Source of the DNA: Nocardia kruczakiae NBRC 101016
Lineage (GTDB): Bacteria; Actinomycetota; Actinomycetes; Mycobacteriales; Mycobacteriaceae
DNA length: 64,000 nt
Reading direction: 5' to 3'
NCBI RefSeq assembly: GCF_001612965.1
Contig: NZ_BDBL01000038.1
Span: forward strand, 1 to 64,000
This document shows, one piece after another, positions 24,608 through 33,700 of this stretch (positions are counted from its first letter, which is position 1; every line of letters starts with the position of its first letter). The translations under genes were made by a program, and so were the position numbers. The notes beneath the pieces were generated by a model. It was not told where the DNA came from. It was given only the letters and a program-made list of their open reading frames with translations, and did not search any database.

Positions 24608-25114
24608 CTATGCCCCGGATTCGGTGGCGAAGTACTTCTCGACGAACTTGCGCTCGCTGTTGACCACCCGGTGCTGCAACTGTTCGGCGAGCGGCTCGAT
24701 GGCCCCGCCGACCAGCGGGACCTTCACCTTCACACTGCCGGTGACCTCGAGTTCGGAGCCCGTGCCCGCGGCCCGCAGCAGGTACTTGCCGGTCATCTCC
24801 GAGGAGATGCCCGAGGAGGTCGCGGAGAACGTGCCCGTGGCGGAGTCACCCTCCAGCGGGCCCCAGTCGTCGGTGCGTTCGAGCACGAGTTCGGCCTTGA
24901 GTACCTTGCGGACGATGGCCGGGATCTTGTCCTGGCGCGCCGTCTCGGTCATGCGCAGATGGATGGTGCCGGGCCCGTTCGGGTGGGCCAGTTCGATGGT
25001 CGCGGTCTCGGCGCCCTCGAAGCGGGCGTGCCAGAATTCGTCGCTCGTGAGCGCCCGGTGCAGTTCCTCGACCGGGACGGTATATGACACGGTGAAGCGG
25101 AAGTTTCGGGACAT
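24608..25114 (-). CDS. DUF2505 domain-containing protein (START-like fold)
   Basis: 168 residues from the ATG at 25114 (MSRNFRFTVSYTVPVEELHRAL); the upstream open frame is antisense to the neighbouring gene and rejected. Matches the actinobacterial DUF2505 pattern (SDEFWHARFEGAETATIEL, GISSEMTGKYLLRAAGTGSELEVTG). The fold resembles SRPBCC/START lipid-binding proteins. No catalytic residues are known. Divergent from the DUF3592 gene with 40 bp between starts. Confidence 0.85.
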   Translation of the reverse strand: MSRNFRFTVSYTVPVEELHRALTSDEFWHARFEGAETATIELAHPNGPGTIHLRMTETARQDKIPAIVRKVLKAELVLERTDDWGPLEGDSATGTFSATSSGISSEMTGKYLLRAAGTGSELEVTGSVKVKVPLVGGAIEPLAEQLQHRVVNSERKFVEKYFATESGA

Positions 25115-25154
25115 GAGCGCACACGCTATCGGAACCATGCAATAGCCTGGTGCG

Positions 25155-25631
25155 GTGTCGGAAACCACCGAGTCTGCTGCGCGCGAGCACCGAGCCGAGG
25201 CCGGTTCACCTCGTCTTCGCCGGACCCGGATCACCATCGCGGTGATCGCTACCGCGGTGAGCGTGCTGGCCGTGCTGCTGGTGCTGGCGGCCTGGCGCGA
25301 CGATCTGCTGATCAGCTCCGACAAGGGCGTGACCAGTGCAGAGGTGTTGTCGGCGGGCCGGTTGCGGTCCGCGGTCACCTATGTGACACCGGACGGTGTC
25401 ACGCACAATCCGAAGGTGGGGGTGCTGTATCCCACCAAACTCACCGCCGGCGAGCGGATCAATGTCGAATACAGCCGCAGCGATCCGGAATTGGTCCGGG
25501 TCGCCGGGCGCGACGCCCGGGTCGCGGTCATTCCGGCGCTCTCGGTGATCGTGGTGGTGTGGGTGGTGGCGCTGCCGGTGCTGTGGGTGGTGCGCCGCTT
25601 CGAGCGCCGTTCGGTGCGCACCTCCGGTTAG
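25155..25631 (+). CDS. DUF3592-type membrane protein
   Basis: 158 residues with transmembrane helices at about 27-46 (ITIAVIATAVSVLAVLLVL) and 124-146 (VAVIPALSVIVVVWVVALPVLWVV), and a small beta-rich domain between them (TPDGVTHNPKVGVLYPTKLTAGERINVEYSR). That is the DUF3592 pattern. GTG start. Directly upstream of mgtA, as for Rv0556/Rv0557. Confidence 0.85.
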   Translation: MSETTESAAREHRAEAGSPRLRRTRITIAVIATAVSVLAVLLVLAAWRDDLLISSDKGVTSAEVLSAGRLRSAVTYVTPDGVTHNPKVGVLYPTKLTAGERINVEYSRSDPELVRVAGRDARVAVIPALSVIVVVWVVALPVLWVVRRFERRSVRTSG

Positions 25632-25649
25632 CTGTTCGCCCGAACTTCG

Positions 25650-25670
25650 CACACCCGTCACGTGGGTGTG
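25650..25670. promoter_or_regulatory. Inverted repeat upstream of mgtA
   Basis: CACACCC-GTCACGT-GGGTGTG, 7-bp arms with a 7-nt centre, 36 bp before the mgtA start. It could be an operator or a weak terminator for the upstream gene. Confidence 0.35.
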
Positions 25671-25705
25671 GTGTCCTGGCGTGCCGCGCATCGCACACTG
25701 CAGGT

Positions 25706-26845
25706 GTGCGTGTAGCGATCGTCTCCGAATCGTTTCTGCCGAATATGAACGGTGTCGTGAACTCCGTGCTGCAGGTCCTGGCCCACCTGGACCGCAACGG
25801 ACACGATGCGCTCGTCATCGCCCCGGACACTCCTCGCGGCCGGGCCGCGGCGCCGCGCTCGTACGGCCGCTTTCCGGTGATCCGGGTGCCGGCGGTCATG
25901 GTGCCGCGGATCAGCTCGCTGCCGGTCGGTCTGCCGCAACCATTGCTGACCTCGGCCATCGAGGATTTCGACGCCGATGTGGTGCATCTGGCCTCGCCGT
26001 TTCTGCTCGGCGCCGGCGGGGCGGCGGCGGCATTGCGCCTGGATCTGCCCGCCGTGGCGGTGTATCAGACCGATGTGGCCGGATTCGCGGCCAGTTACGG
26101 GCTGGGGGCCGCGCAGCGGGCGGCGTGGGCCTGGACGCGGCGCATCCACAATCGCGCGGCGCGCACCCTGGCGCCCTCGTCGGCGGCGATGGCGGATCTC
26201 GAGCGCCACGGCATCACCCGGGTGCACCGCTGGGCGCGGGGCGTGGACGCGGTGCGGTTCACGCCCGGTGCGCGCGACGCCGGCCTGCACGCGCGGTGGG
26301 CGGACGGCGACCGGCTGGTGGTCGGATTCGTCGGCCGACTGGCGCCGGAGAAACACGTCGAACGTCTCGCCGCGCTGGCCGGCGATCCCGATATCCGGCT
26401 GGTCGTGGTCGGCGACGGACCGGAACGAGCGCAGCTGCGGCGCCTGCTGCCGACGGCCGTCTTCACCGGCGAACTCGGCGGCGCCGAGCTGGCGCGGGCC
26501 TATGCGAGCCTGGATCTGATGGTCCACCCGGGCGAACACGAAACCTTCTGTCAGGGCGTACAGGAGGCGCTGGCCTGCGGCACTCCGGTGATCGGCCCCG
26601 ATGCCGGCGGCCCTCGCGATCTGATCGCCCACTGCCGCAACGGATATCTGCTGCCGGTCGACCGGTTCGCCGAACTGCTGCCGAGTGCGGTTGCGGCGCT
26701 GCGTGATCCGGCTCTTCGAGCCCGATTCGCCGGCGCCGCACGCAAATCGGTGCTGCACCGCACCTGGCCCGCGATCTGCACCGAGCTGATGGGGCACTAT
26801 CACGAGGTGATCGGCGGCCGGGAAGTCTTGCACCGCAGCGCCTGA
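25706..26845 (+). CDS. mgtA: GDP-mannose-dependent alpha-mannosyltransferase MgtA (GT4)
   Basis: 379 residues from the GTG at 25706 (MRVAIVSESFLPNMNGV). GT-B fold: the N-terminal domain starts with the GVVNSV acceptor loop, and the C-terminal donor domain has FVGRLAPEKHVERL, VVVGDGPERAQL and the E-x7-E motif within GEHETFCQGVQEALACG. By homology it adds alpha-mannose to a glycolipid acceptor in lipomannan-type glycolipid synthesis. In the M. tuberculosis order it lies between the DUF3592 protein and menG; here a TetR/MFS/SGNH block is inserted before menG. Confidence 0.9.
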   Translation: MRVAIVSESFLPNMNGVVNSVLQVLAHLDRNGHDALVIAPDTPRGRAAAPRSYGRFPVIRVPAVMVPRISSLPVGLPQPLLTSAIEDFDADVVHLASPFLLGAGGAAAALRLDLPAVAVYQTDVAGFAASYGLGAAQRAAWAWTRRIHNRAARTLAPSSAAMADLERHGITRVHRWARGVDAVRFTPGARDAGLHARWADGDRLVVGFVGRLAPEKHVERLAALAGDPDIRLVVVGDGPERAQLRRLLPTAVFTGELGGAELARAYASLDLMVHPGEHETFCQGVQEALACGTPVIGPDAGGPRDLIAHCRNGYLLPVDRFAELLPSAVAALRDPALRARFAGAARKSVLHRTWPAICTELMGHYHEVIGGREVLHRSA

Positions 26846-26927
26846 TCCCCGCGGTGCCGCAAGCGGTCCAGCGGGTTCCGGGCCGCTGCGGTTTCGGGGC
26901 TTCTGCTGTTTCGGGAACTCGGCAGTG

Positions 26928-27572
26928 TCAGGGCTCGTGAGTTTTCCGCGGACTCCGGAGCAGACGGTCGACGGACCGTCGTGCCATGGCCATGCCGGCG
27001 TCGTCGCCGAGGCGCAGTGCGAGATTCAGGGCATTCAGTACGGCCGCGACCTCGAAGGCGGCGGTCTCGGGTTCCGTATCGGCGATCTCGCCGGCGTCGA
27101 CCGCCCGCCGGAACTGGGTCGCCAGCAGGGCAACCCAGGCACTCTGCTGCTCGCGCAACGCATCGCGGACCGGCCCCGGCCGGCTGTCGAAGATGGGCAG
27201 ATTCGCACCCCAGAAGCATCCGCCGGGAAAGACCGGACGCTCGGCGTACTCGATCCATCCGTCGACGAGGGCGCGCAGTCGCGCGACACCCGCCGGGACG
27301 TCCCGGGCCGGACGGACGACGACGTCCACGAACACGTCCCGCGCCGCCTCCACGGTCGCGAGTTGCAGCGTCTCCTTGGTTCGGAACAGGGTCTGAATGC
27401 CGGCCTTGCTGACGCCGAGATCCTCGGCCAGCCGCCCGAAGCTCAGCCCGTCGAGTCCGTCCACCGACGCGATCTCGATCGAGCGACGGGTTACCGCGCG
27501 GCGCGATCGAGCACCGCGTCGTAGCCGCTGATCGGCACTTTCCACTGCCGTCTGCTGCTCGGATACACCCAT
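26928..27572 (-). CDS. TetR family repressor of the adjacent MFS exporter
   Basis: 214 residues. N-terminal TetR HTH (about 25-72; RRSIEIASVDGLDGLSFGRLAEDLGVSKAGIQTLFRTKETL) and a TetR_C-type ligand domain with PVFPGGCFWGANL. ATG at 27572 lies inside operator 1 (27570-27587) and 7 nt after a TACGAT -10 element, so the transcript is probably leaderless and autorepressed. It is divergent from the MFS gene it probably controls. Confidence 0.92.
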   Translation of the reverse strand: MGVSEQQTAVESADQRLRRGARSRRAVTRRSIEIASVDGLDGLSFGRLAEDLGVSKAGIQTLFRTKETLQLATVEAARDVFVDVVVRPARDVPAGVARLRALVDGWIEYAERPVFPGGCFWGANLPIFDSRPGPVRDALREQQSAWVALLATQFRRAVDAGEIADTEPETAAFEVAAVLNALNLALRLGDDAGMAMARRSVDRLLRSPRKTHEP

Positions 27573-27587
27573 ACGGTCGATCGTATG
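27570..27587. promoter_or_regulatory. TetR operator O1 (overlaps tetR start and -10)
   Basis: CATACGGTCGATCGTATG: arms CATACG/CGTATG around GTCGAT, close to the core of O2. It covers both the -10 (TACGAT on the minus strand) and the ATG of tetR. Confidence 0.75.
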
Positions 27588-27612
27588 TCATTCCTGCTCG
27601 GATGACTCACTA

Positions 27613-27642
27613 TTGCGATAAACATACGGTCGACCGTATTCT
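27613..27642 (+). promoter_or_regulatory. Promoter of the MFS-SGNH operon
   Basis: TTGCGA (27613-27618), 18-bp spacer, TATTCT (27637-27642). The spacer contains operator O2, so repressor binding would block RNA polymerase directly. Predicted start near 27649, 46 nt before the ATG. Confidence 0.72.
27624..27639. promoter_or_regulatory. TetR operator O2
   Basis: ATACGGTCGACCGTAT is a perfect 16-bp palindrome between -35 and -10 of the MFS promoter; its centre is 53 bp from that of O1. Confidence 0.82.
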
Positions 27643-27694
27643 TTCGTACACATCGGCGGCGGCACCCGCCGGTGGCGACGAGAAGGGATGCCTG

Positions 27695-29119
27695 ATGGAT
27701 GGCGCTACAGCCGAACAGTCCTTGACCGCGGACGAACCCACGCCGGTTCGCGACCGGTCGACCGCGATCGTCTGGATCCTGTGCTCGGCCGCATTCGTGG
27801 CGATGCTCGACGTCTTCGTCGTCAATGTGGCCTTCACGAAGATCGGCGAGTCCTACCGGGGATCATCACCGGCCGATGTGAGCTGGGTGCTCAACGGCTA
27901 CGCGATCGTCTATGCGGCCCTGTTGATTCCGGCGGGCCGATTCTCGGACCGATTCGGCCGCAAGACCGGATTCCTCGCGGGCCTCGCCCTGTTCACGGTG
28001 GCGAGCGTGGCCTGTGCCGCGGCTCCGGCGCTGTGGGCCCTGGTGGCGTTCCGGCTCGTGCAGGCGGTCGGAGCCGCGGCCCTGACGCCGGCCGGCCTGG
28101 GATTGCTGCTCACCGTGCTGCCGGCGGCCCGGGTGCCGGGCGCGGTGAAGATCTGGGCCACGACCAGTTCGTTCGCCGCGGCCTGCGGCCCGGTGGTCGG
28201 CGGAGCGCTGGTGGAAATCTCCTGGCGCTGGGTCTTCTTGATCAACCTGCCGGTCGGCGTGGTGACCGGGCTCGCGGCCGCATGGCTGGTACCGAATCCG
28301 CCGCAGCGAACCTCCGCCCGGATGCCCGACCTACTGGGGGTGACGGTGTCGATCGTGGCGATCGGCGCGCTGTCGCTGGCCCTGGTCGAAAGCGATGCGT
28401 GGCCCGGCGGCGCGACCTGGGCGGCCGCGGCCGTGGCGGCGCTCGGCATCGCCGGATTCGTCATGCGGATGCGGCGGCATCCGGATCCGGTGGTGCCGCC
28501 GGATCTGTTCCGGGTGCCCACGTTCGCCTGGGCCAACGCCACCGTGCTGGCGTTCTGCACGGCCTTCGGGGCCTGGTTTTTGAGCATCACGCTGTGGCTC
28601 GAGCACGCGGCCCACTTCAGCACGATCGAAACCGGGCTCGCCATCGTCCCGGGCCCGATCATGGTGCCGATCTTCGCCGCCGTCAGCCAGCGACTGGTCC
28701 GCCGGTTTCCGGCGGGTGTCGTTGTGGCCCTGGGCAATACGCTGTTCGCGGCCGGTGTCGCGCTCGTGCTGTTCAGCGCCGACACGCCCGTGCGGTACAC
28801 CACCGCTGTGCTGCCGGGCTGGGTGATCTCCGGTATCGGCATCGGCCTCGCACTGCCCACGATGATCGCCTCGGCCGCCGTAGATCTACCGCCGGACCGC
28901 TCGGCGACCGGCAGCGCCGTGGTCAACACCGCCCGCCAGCTCGGCTATGTCGTGGGCGTCGCGGTACTCATCGCGCTCCTCGGATCCTTCGGCACCACCG
29001 ACCGGATGGTGACCGCTTTCCGGCACGGCTGGTCGTTCATCGCGATCGTCGCCCTCGCCGGCGCGGCAACGGCCTTCGGCATCACACCCCGTACCCGTCG
29101 ATCGAAGCGAAGCGAGTGA
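27695..29119 (+). CDS. MFS drug exporter (DHA2, 14-TM type)
   Basis: 474 residues from the ATG at 27695, 7 nt after AGAAGGG (an upstream ATG at 27602 lies before the promoter). Motif A-like GRFSDRFGRKTGFLAGL after TM2, motif C-like in TM5 (GPVVGGALVEISWRWVFLINLPVGV), and about 14 hydrophobic segments, as in the EmrB/QacA family. Probably exports a toxic compound that also induces the TetR repressor. Two bp separate it from the SGNH gene. Confidence 0.92.
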   Translation: MDGATAEQSLTADEPTPVRDRSTAIVWILCSAAFVAMLDVFVVNVAFTKIGESYRGSSPADVSWVLNGYAIVYAALLIPAGRFSDRFGRKTGFLAGLALFTVASVACAAAPALWALVAFRLVQAVGAAALTPAGLGLLLTVLPAARVPGAVKIWATTSSFAAACGPVVGGALVEISWRWVFLINLPVGVVTGLAAAWLVPNPPQRTSARMPDLLGVTVSIVAIGALSLALVESDAWPGGATWAAAAVAALGIAGFVMRMRRHPDPVVPPDLFRVPTFAWANATVLAFCTAFGAWFLSITLWLEHAAHFSTIETGLAIVPGPIMVPIFAAVSQRLVRRFPAGVVVALGNTLFAAGVALVLFSADTPVRYTTAVLPGWVISGIGIGLALPTMIASAAVDLPPDRSATGSAVVNTARQLGYVVGVAVLIALLGSFGTTDRMVTAFRHGWSFIAIVALAGAATAFGITPRTRRSKRSE

Positions 29120-29121
29120 CC

Positions 29122-29808
29122 ATGTCGACACCCACCACACCGGCGACGGGCGAGGAGTCCGATCGGCTCTGCCTGGCCGAGACCACCGCGGCCGCATTGC
29201 TGTTCGACGCGCCGTGGCGCCGCTTCGGCGTGGCCGGCGACAGCTTGTCGGCCGGCGTCGGCGACCCTACGCCGGGCTACTCGAACGCGGGCTGGCCCGA
29301 ACGGCTCATGCGAATACTGCGGCGCGTGCGCCCGGACATGCGATATCTCGCCACTGCGAAGATCGGGGCCACCACGGCGCAGACGTCGGCCCACCAACTC
29401 GACCGCATCGCGGCGTTCCGCCCGGACCTGCTGCATCTGCCGTGCGGCCCGAACGACATCACGCGGCGCGATCCCGATTTCGACGAGATCGAGACGACGA
29501 TGCGGCGCATGTACGACGTCGCGGCGAGCACGGGTGCCCTGCTCACGACGTTCACCCTCGGGAGCGCCTATGTCGTACCGGCCGTGCCCGACTGGCCCGA
29601 GCGCATTCGCAGCATGAACGACATCACGCGCCGAGTCGCCGCCGACCACGGGGCGGTCGTGGTCGACATGTGGGACCACCCGGTCAACGCTCGCGACAAC
29701 CTGCTCAGCGCGGATCGCATCCACTTCTCGACCTCCGGTCAGGCGGTGCTGGCGACCGAGATGGTCAAACATCTGGCCTACGCACTGTCGAGCCGGAGGA
29801 GCGAATAG
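29122..29808 (+). CDS. SGNH/GDSL hydrolase
   Basis: 228 residues from the ATG at 29122, two bases after the MFS stop, so co-transcribed. Block I FGVAGDSLSAG (Ser41), block III GPNDIT, and block V DRIHFS with Asp and His complete the catalytic set. No signal peptide, so cytoplasmic. It may de-acylate the exported compound or a derived ester; the link to the exporter is inferred from the operon. Confidence 0.9.
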   Translation: MSTPTTPATGEESDRLCLAETTAAALLFDAPWRRFGVAGDSLSAGVGDPTPGYSNAGWPERLMRILRRVRPDMRYLATAKIGATTAQTSAHQLDRIAAFRPDLLHLPCGPNDITRRDPDFDEIETTMRRMYDVAASTGALLTTFTLGSAYVVPAVPDWPERIRSMNDITRRVAADHGAVVVDMWDHPVNARDNLLSADRIHFSTSGQAVLATEMVKHLAYALSSRRSE

Positions 29809-29886
29809 CGCAGGCGCCCAATCCTCCCCGTGATCGCGCACCGGCCCGCCTCCCTGCCCCGGGCGCCGGGCGCTAGGGTCACTCCC

Positions 29887-30591
29887 GTGGCGAAGACAGA
29901 GTCGTTTCGGGCCTCGTTGGACAAGCAACCGCATGAGGTCGCATCCATGTTCGACGGGGTCGCGAAGCGGTACGACCTGACCAACACGGTGCTCACCGGC
30001 GGACAGGACCGCTATTGGCGCTGGGCCACCCGCCGCGCGCTGGCCCTGCGGCCCGGGGAGCGGGTGCTGGATCTGGCGGCCGGAACCGGCGTCTCCACCG
30101 CCGAATTCGCGAAGTCGGGAGCCTGGTGCCTGGCCCTGGACTTCTCCAAGGGCATGTTGGAGGCGGGGCGGTTCCGCCGGGTTCCGATGGTGAACGGTGA
30201 CGCCACCGCGCTGCCGTTCGCCGACGATTCCTTCGACGCGGTCGCCATCTCCTACGGCCTGCGCAACGTCTCCGCACCGGACGCGGCGCTGCGCGAAATG
30301 CTGCGCGTCACCAAACCGGGCGGACGCCTGGTCGTGGCGGAATTCTCCACCCCGGTCTTCGGGCCGTTCCGCACGATCTACATGGAATACCTGATGAAGG
30401 TGCTGCCGAAGGTCGCCGAGGCCGTCAGCAGCAATCCGGACGCCTACGTCTACCTGGCCGAATCGATCCGGGCCTGGCCCAATCAGCGACAGCTGGCGAT
30501 GCGGATCTCCGACGCCGGCTGGTCGTCGGTGCAGTGGCGGAATCTGACCGGCGGCATCGTCGCGCTGCATCGCGGTTACAAACTGGGGTGA
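29887..30591 (+). CDS. menG: Demethylmenaquinone methyltransferase
   Basis: 234 residues from the GTG at 29887 (MAKTESFRASLDKQPHEVASMFDGVAKRYDLTN), the typical actinobacterial UbiE/MenG beginning. SAM motif I VLDLAAGTG (60-68), motif II NGDATALPFADDSFDAV, and SYGLRNV, the UbiE signature. Performs the last methylation of menaquinone. About 80 bp after the SGNH gene. Confidence 0.95.
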   Translation: MAKTESFRASLDKQPHEVASMFDGVAKRYDLTNTVLTGGQDRYWRWATRRALALRPGERVLDLAAGTGVSTAEFAKSGAWCLALDFSKGMLEAGRFRRVPMVNGDATALPFADDSFDAVAISYGLRNVSAPDAALREMLRVTKPGGRLVVAEFSTPVFGPFRTIYMEYLMKVLPKVAEAVSSNPDAYVYLAESIRAWPNQRQLAMRISDAGWSSVQWRNLTGGIVALHRGYKLG

Positions 30592-30752
30592 AGTAGCTCA
30601 CCGCGCCCGGCCGGACCGCCGGCGGAAACGGCGCCCGACCGGGCGCGAACCGGAAATCTCACCGCGTCCGCGCCGCTGAGGTGAGGATTTTCGTCATCTG
30701 CCGATAACGTTCGGTAAATCCGTCGCAACGGCAGCTCGCCATCATCGGGGGT
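30592..30752. other. Intergenic upstream of nitrate reductase
   Basis: 161 bp. ATAACGTTCGGTAAA (about 30703-30717) loosely resembles GlnR half-sites (GTNAC/GAAAC) expected for a nitrogen-assimilation gene, but spacing and bases are not convincing. No gene. Confidence 0.3.
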
Positions 30753-33700
30753 GTGTCGAGCGCCGAGAACTCCACGAGCACCGTCCGGACCGCGTGCTCC
30801 TACTGCGGCGTGGGCTGCGGCATCACGGTGCGGACCGAGTGCGACGCGGCCGGCGCCCCCGTCATCGCGAAGGTGAGTGGCGACACACTGCATCCGGTCA
30901 ATGCCGGACGACTGTGCACCAAGGGCGCCACCCACCTGGAATTGATGCGCGCCCCCGGACGCATGACCACGGCCCTGCACCGGCCCCGGCGCGGGCAGGA
31001 ACCGGTCGAACTCGCGGTCGAGGAGGCCCTGCGGCAGGCGGCGCAGCGGTTGCGCGCCATCGTCGACGAATACGGGCCCGATGCCGTCGCGCTCTACGTC
31101 TCCGGGCAGATGACACTCGAAGCGCAGTATCTGGCGAACAAACTGGCCAAGGGCTATCTGCGCACGGTGAATATCGAATCCAATTCGCGCCTGTGCATGG
31201 CGAGCGCCGGCACCGGATACAAACAATCGCTGGGCGCCGACGGCCCGCCGGGCTCCTACGACGACCTGGACCGCGCCGACCTGTTCTTCGTGATCGGCTC
31301 GAATATGGCCGACTGCCATCCGATTCTGTTCCTGCGCATGGCCGATCGGCTCAAGGCCGGCGCCAAACTGATCGTGGTGGATCCGCGGCGCACCGACACC
31401 GCCGCCCGGGCCGACCTCTTCCTGCAGATCAGGCCCGGCACCGATCTGGCGTTGCTGAACGGATTGCTGCACCTGCTGGTCGGCAACGGTGATATCGACG
31501 CCGAATTCATCGCCGCCCACACCGAGGGCTGGGAGGCGATGCCGGAATTCCTCGCCGACTATCCACCGGCCCGCGTCGCCGAGATCACCGGACTGGCCGA
31601 GGACGATATTCGCACCGCCGCCGCGTGGATCGGCGCGGCCGGCGAATGGATGACGCTGTGGACGATGGGGCTCAATCAGTCCACCCACGGCACGTGGAAC
31701 ACCAATGCCATCTGCAATCTGCATCTGGCCACCGGCGCCATCAGCCGGGCCGGAAGCGGTCCGTTCTCGCTGACCGGGCAGCCGAATGCCATGGGCGGGC
31801 GCGAAATGGGTTATATGGGTCCCGGTTTGCCCGGGCAGCGCAGCGCCCTCGTCGACGCCGATCGCCGTTTCGTCGAAACCGCATGGCGGCTTCCGGCAGG
31901 CACCATTCGCGCCGAATCCGGACGCGGCACGATCGATATGTTCCGGGATTTGGCCGACGGCCGGATCAAGGCGTGCTGGATCATCTGCAGTAATCCGGTG
32001 GCGTCGGTGGCGAATCGCAAAACCGTCATCGCCGGTCTGGAGGCGGCGGAACTGGTGATCACCCAGGACGCCTATCTCGATACCGCGACCAATGCCTATG
32101 CCGATCTGCTGCTGCCGGCGGCGCTGTGGGCCGAAGCCGACGGCGTGATGGTCAATTCCGAACGCAATGTCACGTTGTTGCGGCATTCGGTGGAGCCGCT
32201 CGGCGCGGCGCTGCCGGATTGGGAGTGGATCGCGCGGATCGCGACGGCGATGGGATTCGAAGGATTCGACTACGCTTCCAGCGCCGAGATCTTCGACGAG
32301 ATCCGCGGTTTCGCGAATCCGGCGACCGGATACGACCTGAGCGGAATGAGTTACGCCGCACTGCGCGAGGGCCCGATGCAGTGGCCCTGCGCCGATGCCG
32401 CGCAGCGCCGCAACCCGATTCGCTATCGCACCGGCGATGCGCGCGAGCTGGTCTTCCCCACCGCGAGCGGCCGGGCCGTGTTCTGGCCCCGGCCGCATAT
32501 GGCGGCCGCCGAAATGCCCGACGACGACTATCCCTTCGTCCTGAATACCGGTCGCGTCCAACATCAATGGCACACGATGACCAAAACCGGGCGGGTCGCG
32601 AAGCTGAACAAATTGAATCCGGCGCCGTTTCTCGACGTGCATCCCGACGATGCGCGCGCGCTCGGTGTGCGACCCGGCGATCAGATCGAGATCGCTTCTC
32701 GCCGTGGGCGAGCGGTGCTGCCCGTGCGGATCACCGATCGGGTGCGACCGGGCGCGTGTTTCGCCCCGTTCCACTGGAACGACGAACAGGGGGAATATCT
32801 GACCATCAATGCCGTGACCAACGACGCCGTGGATCCTGATTCGCTGCAACCGGAATTCAAGGCGTGCGCGGTGACGCTGCGCCGCGTCGGCCCCGCTCGA
32901 GACACAGGCGACGGCACCTCGGAGGACATATCGCATCCCCTCGCCGCCATGCTGGGACTCGATTCCGCGCCCGCGCCCATGCTCAGCGAGGCGGAGCGGA
33001 TCTACCTGGGCGGGTATCTGGCCGCGCTGCAATCGCTTCCGGTCCAGGGGCAGCCCGTCCTCCCGGAATCGGCGCCGCTGTCCGACCGCAGCCGCTGGTG
33101 GATCGACGGGCTGCTGGCGGGGATGTACTCGCGGGCCACGGCCTCCCCGCCCGGCGACACCGCCACAGCCCCCTCGGCGGCTCCGGCCGGCCCACAGCGA
33201 CGGCCGGTGACCGTACTGTGGGCTTCCCAGACCGGTACCGCCGAAGAATTGGCGGCGGCGGTCGCGGCAGCCCTCGCCGAGCACGGGCACGCGCCCCGGC
33301 TGGTCGAGATGAACGCGTGTGAACTGCCGGAACTGACCGGTGATGTCCTGCTCGTCACCAGCACCTTCGGTGACGGCGGCCCACCGGACAACGCCGCCGA
33401 CTTCTGGGATCGATTGCAGGACAGCGCCACTCGCTTCCCCGGCCTGCGGTACGGGATCTTCGCCCTGGGCGACTCCTCCTACGACGATTTCTGCGGCTAC
33501 GGCCGCAAGATGGATCGGCTGCTGTCCGAACGGGGCGGTTTCCGGCTGCTGGATCGCGTCGACAGCGAACCGGATCACGAGGATGCGTCGCAGGAGTGGA
33601 TCACCGCGGTCCTCGCCGCCCTGGGCGACGGTCACGCGAATGCGGCCACCGAGGACCCCCGTGCCGGCGCGCCCAGCGGTGGTGGTGCGGCGGCCACACT

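Noticed and set aside
30703..30717. GlnR box upstream of nitrate reductase
   Set aside because: ATAACGTTCGGTAAA has only partial agreement with GTNAC-N6-GAAAC, so it is not claimed as a site.
30576..33635. 1019-residue minus-strand frame
   Set aside because: Lies antisense to the nitrate reductase; its composition (His/Arg/Gln-rich) and lack of motifs mark it as a mirror frame of a high-GC gene.
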